Origin: Bryopsis sp. KO-2023 | Taxonomy: Eukaryota; Chlorophyta; Ulvophyceae; Bryopsidales; Bryopsidaceae | Reading direction: 5' to 3' | Length of the DNA: 64,000 nucleotides | Assembly: GCA_030272585.1 (NCBI GenBank) | Contig: BSYQ01000004.1 | Location: 4,030,001-4,094,000, forward strand | Part shown: positions 58,841 through 64,000 of the stretch, piece after piece | Layout of the letters: each line of letters starts with the position of its first letter | Numbering within the stretch: the first letter of the stretch is position 1 | Position numbers and translations under genes: made by a program | The notes under the pieces: model-generated | Databases searched by the model: none | What the model saw: the letters and a program-made list of their open reading frames with translations, nothing else | Told to the model about the DNA's origin: nothing

Positions 58841-60407
58841 GTGTATGCTGTTGCGTGCGCTGGGCGCGTGGCCACCCATCGCCATCGCCACAATGCCGCT
58901 CCTCACACTACTGAACGCGAATATATTCGCTTTCGAGTTCACGAACGTATCGACGATTCAGCCGAGCGCAGGATACCCAGCGACTCACCATACCGAAAAG
59001 AAACACAAGGACGACCGCCAGCGATTGCGACGACGCCGTCGGACGAAACAGAATCTTATCGGCTGCTTCCCTCCGAGGCGTTCTACTTTTTCTCGACTTC
59101 GCTGGAGTGGGCCGAGTCACTGTGTAGATATCCCTGTGCCAAGGCTGAGCACCTCGAGAGCGTTATGATGAACTCGATCCCGTTGCCTCTGGACCGCTGT
59201 TTGCCTCACCTCGTTTCGCAAGTCGAAACGAAACGATTCGCACCCGGCATCGTTTCCTCGACGACTCGGGTCAGCAATGCCCCCGCTGTAAATTTGAGAC
59301 CACACTCACGAAAGGATTCGTCTGCGAGAAGGTCAGTTCTCGGAAACACCGCACTTGTGCGCTCCCCCGAAACGTGCCCACTTCGAGTTCCGATAATAGT
59401 ACCTTTCCCGCGCCTTTCCGGAACGACCCTGGGTGTTGATTCGTTTTTTAAAATATAATTTGCTTTTCGTCCAATAGGAGTGTTCGAGTTGAATCCTCTC
59501 TAGCGACGTACTCGGTCGAGCAGCAAAAATGCAGTCCAATTTTGGAGCGAGTCGTTCAAGAGAGCGTGCGTCATTTGGACAAGGCGCCATGCCTACACTT
59601 GCTCGTGGAGGACGCCACTTTCGAAACCCACTCGGTTCCGGAAGCCGTGGTCGCCGCGCCACAAGTAAGGTCAATTTTACTAACATTCAATCACTCCTCC
59701 CATAAAAAAAAAAAAAAAAGGGAGGGGGGAGTGATTTTTTTTATTTCTTAATTTATTTTTTTTCCAACCTTTTATCTATTTTTTTAATTTTTCTTTTAGT
59801 TTTTTTTATTTCTTAATTATATATTTTTTTCCAACTTGTTCTCTAAATTATTATTATTATTATTTTATTATTATTTTTTTTTTGAATTTTATTCTTTTTC
59901 CCTCATCAGCTTTGGCAAGGAATCACGGAGCATCTATCCAGTCGAAATCCCGACGCCGTGGTTCTCGTTCACCGAGTCCCAGAGGGGGGGGAATCCAAAG
60001 GGTGCATGGACCCCGCACTGCCATCGAGCTCAGAAGCAGGGCTAACTTGTTCAAACAGGCTGCTGAGCGTTGGACTGGCCCAACAAATAATGGCTGGAAA
60101 AATTGGGGAATGTTGCGACGACGAAGAGCACCACGCTCCAGAAAGCCAGGGGTTTATCGACATGGCTTTGAGACATTCTGGAATGTACGGAGAGGAGTCC
60201 ATGTCGGCTTCGTCGATGTACCAAGACACCGCGTTTTGGGGGCTGATCATCCAGTCGGCGAAATGCTCCGAACTCCAGGGGTGTTACCTTTTGAAAACAA
60301 TGAGATTGGTGGATTCCACGGGGTGCTGTTGCACTCACTTTTCCCTGACGAGGGTGTGTGCGGGGGTGCCCCTGTGCGATCAATACTCCGCCTCGTGGTT
60401 GATTTGA
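58841..60407 (+). CDS. Unknown protein with conserved-looking Cys-rich C-terminus; N-terminus unsure
   Basis: Exon 1 58841-59331 (start uncertain), exon 2 59478-59665, exon 3 59910-60407. Exon 2 (YSVEQQKCSPILERVVQESV, LHLLVEDATFE) and exon 3 are clearly coding. The end reads AFWGLIIQSAKCSELQGCYL, LKTMRLVDSTGCCCTHFSLT, then RVC and SASWLI. The GCYLLKT...GC.CTH(F/Y)SLT layout recalls an uncharacterised plant/algal family, but I cannot name it. The frame that joins to exon 2 in phase starts at ATG 58841. In a different frame, ATG 58845 begins a signal-peptide-like stretch (MPLLTLLNANIFAFEF) that cannot be joined without another intron. Downstream of the stop, 60408-60595 remains noncoding. Confidence 0.6.
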
Positions 60408-61713
60408 AAGGAATTGTAAAAGAAAAAAAAGGAACCAAAGAAAAAAAATACTGTTGTGAGGGGGATGGGGGTAACGACACAAAAGTGTGTTTTCTCGCAC
60501 TACGTTTGAAAAAAAAAGATGTCAGGATTCAACATGCAAGCCCGACCAAAAAAAAAAAAAAAGGAAAAAGAAGTCCCAAGGATGCAAATAGCTAGCTGAA
60601 AAAATTACGATGGGTGGTAATCGGATTTTTCTTTCGGAGATTATCCAAGCCTTGATGTAAAAGGGGGAAACACTGTGGCTTAAACAAAAAAAAAAAAATG
60701 CTTTTGAGATTTTTCGTGGTTTCCGAGGAAGTAGCGAGTGTTTGGAAAACTTGCGTAGATTTATTTTAGGGCATTGCTCGAGGATTTTCTTTCCTTTTTT
60801 TTTTGGTGGGGGGGAGGGGGGAATGGGAAGTGCATCGAAGAGGGGGGGGGGAAATCTTGGGTACTAGGGAAAAAAGAAATACACATAGGATTGGTAGAAA
60901 TAGGAGCGCAAGTGGGTTGGGATGGTTCGCCTTGTATTGAATATTATGTAGCCGCAGTGTTTCAATATGTTCATCTTGCGTTTCCCCCGGTTGTTTATCG
61001 ACTGTGTGTGCCCTGCTTATCCCCCTCGAAGATGAATGAATGGACGATCTCTATTGATTCGCGAGCTGGGTCGATTCATATTTTGGAAGCCAATGCATGT
61101 TTTCTCGTCGAAAAAAAAAAAGGAAAAAAAGAAAAAGAAATTGGGGAAGGTAGATTCGATTCTTGATTCGCACCCACGATTGATTCATTGATTGATTTAT
61201 GGTGGTGCGTGTGTGTTTTTTTTCGTTGTTCGGGTTCCACTGTTTTTACATCTTTTGGGATTATTGGAAGAGTGAGGAAAAGGGCTTCTCCGTTCCATTC
61301 GATTGTATTTTTTTTTTTGCTTTGGTCTATACTTGGGAATATATGTTCTTTCTTTTGGAACGATTTTTTTTTCCGGCGTTTTTTTTTTTTTCGGCTTGAT
61401 GTTTATTTCTTTGTTTTTTTGTGGGGATTCTTGTCTTGATGCACAGTCAGGGTCTGGGGCGACCGCCGACTGTGGATCCGATGATTTTGTTGAGAGATGT
61501 GCGAGTTGAAAAGGGTGCCGATCGTGTGTTTTTAAAATGATTGGCTGTGATTTTTTCAGAAACATTCATTCATTTTGTCTACCCCATTAAATACATGCAT
61601 ATCTCCAACACCGATTCGCCAAACAGCAAGAGGTCGATTTGACTTGTCAACTGTTTCTGTAGTGCCATGTTTCTATTCCCCGAATTCTTGGCTAGGGTTT
61701 CTCTTTGTGGGTC
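60408..61713. other. Convergent spacer, homopolymer-rich
   Basis: 1.3 kb between convergent genes. It contains G runs (60803-60855) and T runs (61210-61395), and open frames of low complexity. No gene recognised. Confidence 0.45.
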
Positions 61714-63020
61714 CTACTTTCTTGGAGTTTGATGATAAAACAATGCTTGCATCGATTCAACTTCTCTTCTGGCAGCTTCCCATTCCAACTCATTCTCAGC
61801 CCAAACGAGGAGAGCTGTGGATGCTGCTTTCGCCGATTTCCCCAAGCAACTCACATTCAGGGAAAACCTTTTCAGCCCTGAAATCAAGGTCGGAGAGGTT
61901 CATCCCAATAGATACTGTATGACGACCTCAAGATCTTGTTGTTTGTCAAGAGAGATGTTTGTGTTCGATTTCTCAGCTCTGAAATTTTCAGGCATCAGAA
62001 ACGGTCAACATGCACATGCTGTATGTCTGTCTTGTATTTGATGCTCACCTGACAGAAGCTTCATGACATCGAAGGCAAACTCACACTCGATTTCCCCACT
62101 CTTCCTCCCAAAGTCCAAAGCTTCGAGAATTCCACCCAAAACATCTCCCCCCAGCTCCACCCGAAACACGTGTCGAAGGCATTCCACCCCACAAGCTTTC
62201 AAATAGGCCAGTCGCTCCGACGGACTGCGACATCGCTGCCTCCAAATTTTGACAAACTGAATTTGAGAAGCAGGTCGAGAGAAGGGGGCACTAATCCCGG
62301 CCACTGATGTTTCTCCGATGGAGTTGATTTTCGATGTCTGTCTTTTTCCATCGCAGTCGAAGGCCCAGTTCTCTCCATCATCTGAAAACCACATTCACGT
62401 AAAATCAATGGCTGTATTGTGCAGACAGCCAACTGATGTTTCTTTTAACATTCCTGGTCATGATTCCGGGCTGCACCGACCTCTTTTAAGTTCGTTGGGA
62501 GCTTGGATTGGTCGAAGATGGGCCACCGACACCTGTCGAAATCGACATCTCAACCTTAATCATATACATCAATCCATGCATCAGGGATCCACCTGCGTCG
62601 ATACTTGATTGGTCGAATATTGAATGTCGGTTTCCTTTTAAGAAAGCATAAAAGCCCTGACGAACCCCTGATTCATGGCCTCTATGTCTGACATTTTTGC
62701 ATCCCAACCCTGCATGTATGTACCATGTTTTTGAAGGTGTCGTAATCGACATGCTGAGAGACCGCCCTCTTCTTTGCATCATCGACTACCTGCAAGCAAT
62801 TTCCCACTTTCAATCCATAACAAAAAATAATGAAACAGAGTGCTTTTGCATAGTGGAAAATCACACTTTTTCTTCACGAACTCCACTGGGTATTTCTTTT
62901 TTTTTTTTGGGGGGGGGGGTTGGAGGTCAACTCCTTTTTCTCCCAAGGGACCTGTCTTTTGAAATCATCATGGATTGCAGTTTTCAGCTCCTTGGAGGAT
63001 TTTGCTGGGCGATTGGCCAT
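61714..63020 (-). CDS. CCDC103: CCDC103-like dynein-arm assembly/attachment factor with RPAP3_C domain
   Basis: Five exons: 62952-63020, 62724-62789, 62481-62532, 62049-62381 and 61714-61877 (684 nt, 227 residues, phases consistent). An N-terminal helix (SSKELKTAIHDDFKRQ...DAKKRAVSQ) is followed by YDTFKNMVSVAHLRPI, the conserved N-terminal motif of CCDC103. A linker carries NWAFDCDGKR. The RPAP3_C domain (about 105-195) reads IWRQRCRSPSERLAYLKACG then LRHVFRVELGGDVLGGILEA and ends KRFSLNVSCLG. The protein finishes with a helix (WAENELEWEAARREVESMQ). CCDC103 is a small ciliary protein needed to attach dynein arms to axonemal microtubules, and length fits (about 240). Together with the EFHC1-like gene it indicates a motile flagellum. 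Alternative: another RPAP3_C protein such as SPAG1, but no TPR repeats are present. Confidence 0.88.
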
Positions 63021-63759
63021 TGCGTGAACGTCCAAATAAAACAGAAATTGGCTTGTTTTTTTGTTTTTTTTATGCTGTCCGCTTTCTTGTGGTGTGTCAG
63101 TCTTGGCGTGGTGATGTGTACATCACCAGTGCAAAAAAAAAAAAAAGCAAGAAGGGTTGCTAATGCGGTCCGACGGAATCGAATTGACGCAACTGCACCC
63201 TTCTCTGAGAGTGAATATTTTTGCAACAGAGAGAGAAAAAGAGAGAGAGAGAGAGAGAGAGTGAGTGTGTGATTCTTGGGAACCCCTTCGGTCGGCTGTT
63301 CGAGGTCGCAGGGAGGTCCAAGAGGACGACTGCCCAGCGAACGCGCGTTCTCTCCACGCGAGACAAAAAAAACTCACTGTTTTGAGGCCTAGCTCCAAAG
63401 CGTCAGGAGAATCAACCCAGGTAACGCTGAAACATCTCTTTTCCCCGGCACTCCAGCTCAAGTCAGGTCCGTTTCGCACCCCCAAGAGATTATCAGAGGA
63501 TAACGACACGCTGTAATTCGCTGGGTTGCGTCCTTGAGCGACATTTGTTTTGGCTCCATCCCTTTATTGTGTGTCTTTTTCCTCCCTGGTGCCCTCCCAT
63601 AACCCAACCAGAGGTTTTCACTTACAAAGTTTTTTTTGGAAAAGCATATCTCTTGGAGGTGAGGTATACCTCACCTCCCTATCCCAACCACTTTTTTTCC
63701 CTTTTTTTGAGATTTTTGTTGGTAGTAACTGCCACTTGTGGGGTTTTAAAAGTCCAGAT
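63021..63759. other. Divergent spacer with GA microsatellite and a lone exon-like frame
   Basis: It contains a (GA)n microsatellite at about 63227-63262. It also contains a minus-strand frame at 63372-63508 ending in a GTGAGT donor (...DSPDALELGLKT), which could be an upstream exon, a separate gene or a spurious frame. It lacks an ATG in frame that I can defend. Confidence 0.4.
63227..63262 (+). repeat. GA microsatellite
   Basis: About 15 GA dinucleotides with one A-run interruption, in the spacer upstream of the CCDC103-like gene. Confidence 0.85.
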
Positions 63760-64000
63760 ATGGATCAAATATTGGAGGAAATCCAGCAGTTTGCCCAGTC
63801 CTTGTATTCCAAGGTTCAATCGGCATTGTCTGAAATACCTGCGGGATCCCTGCAATTGACGGGTCTTTTGGGAGTGGCTGCCCTGTTGGCAGGGCTTTAT
63901 CATTACAGGCAAAATCGAAGGGGGGGTCGAGGTGGTGGAGATCCCCCAGCTGTTCAATCTGGTCGAGGTCAGACATCGATATCTCCAGGTGTGGAAATGG
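63760..64000 (+). CDS. Start of a membrane-anchored protein, truncated by window edge
   Basis: ATG at 63760, then 80 residues open to the window end. An amphipathic helix (ILEEIQQFAQSLYSKVQSAL) is followed by a single hydrophobic helix (LTGLLGVAALLAGLYHY) and then a basic, Gly-rich stretch (RQNRRGGRGGG) and a Pro/Ser-rich linker. The layout, an N-terminal anchor with a positively charged flank, resembles tethered peroxisomal or ER proteins such as PEX22, but 80 residues are not enough to identify it. Confidence 0.55.
   Translation, partial: MDQILEEIQQFAQSLYSKVQSALSEIPAGSLQLTGLLGVAALLAGLYHYRQNRRGGRGGGDPPAVQSGRGQTSISPGVEM

Noticed and set aside
60774-61166. Plus-strand frame of 130 codons
   Set aside because: Low-complexity Gly/Lys composition from homopolymers, no splice or homology support; probably 3' flank.
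63372-63508. Minus-strand exon-like frame as first exon of CCDC103
   Set aside because: The ATG at 63020 already gives the expected CCDC103 N-terminus, and no acceptor joins this frame in phase before it.
1-64000. CRISPR arrays, bacterial operons, ribosome binding sites
   Set aside because: The window is intron-rich eukaryotic DNA; tandem repeats lack the regular spacer-repeat pattern.
1-64000. Transposon open reading frames (reverse transcriptase, transposase)
   Set aside because: No frame shows catalytic motifs of such enzymes; the repeats are short tandem or segmental.

Overview
The window is nuclear DNA of a flagellated single-celled eukaryote. Nearly every gene is split by GT-AG introns of about 50-1000 bases (median near 200). 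Introns and spacers are T-rich and full of homopolymer runs (poly-T, and poly-C/G up to about 18), whereas exons are mixed and GC-richer. Three genes are ciliary or probably ciliary (EFHC1/RIB72-like, CCDC103-like, and a possible microtubule-associated protein). I found no plastid gene, so the lineage is uncertain. A chlorarachniophyte- or cryptophyte-like alga would fit the intron density and base composition, but this is a guess. All gene models were assembled by eye from reading frames and splice sites. Where I call a model complete, exon phases agree throughout and the coding length divides by three.

Left part (0.1-14.3 kb): a small secreted protein with two cysteine-rich PAN/apple-like modules (minus); a short-chain dehydrogenase-like protein without the catalytic Ser/Tyr (plus); a STE20/GCK-type kinase (plus); a nine-transmembrane nonaspanin, TM9SF (plus); a second PAN/apple-like paralogue (minus), directly downstream of an ankyrin gene whose exons each encode exactly one 33-residue repeat (minus).

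Middle part (15.4-39.4 kb): a DCAF15-like protein (minus); a SAP-Kelch-BTB-BACK protein (minus), head to head with the exosome subunit RRP42 (plus); an EFHC1/RIB72-like protein with three DM10 domains (minus); NADP-isocitrate dehydrogenase (minus), head to head with PAN3 of the PAN2-PAN3 deadenylase (plus), whose N-terminus carries four PAM2-like motifs.

39.4-48 kb is gene-poor. It holds tandem repeats, a roughly 0.5 kb segmental duplication, TGTACA-rich minisatellites and one unresolved minus-strand gene.

Right part (48-64 kb): an unknown disordered protein ending in a CaaX box (minus), divergent from a possible ciliary protein (plus); mitochondrial OXA1 (minus), divergent from an unknown protein with a conserved-looking C-terminus (plus); the dynein-arm factor CCDC103 (minus); and the start of a membrane-anchored protein cut by the window edge (plus). 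Divergent (head-to-head) pairs are the common layout, with 5' ends as little as about 140 bases apart, so shared promoters are likely. Two genes concern mRNA 3'-end decay or processing (RRP42, PAN3) and two concern cilia directly (EFHC1, CCDC103), but the neighbourhood does not look like a functional cluster.
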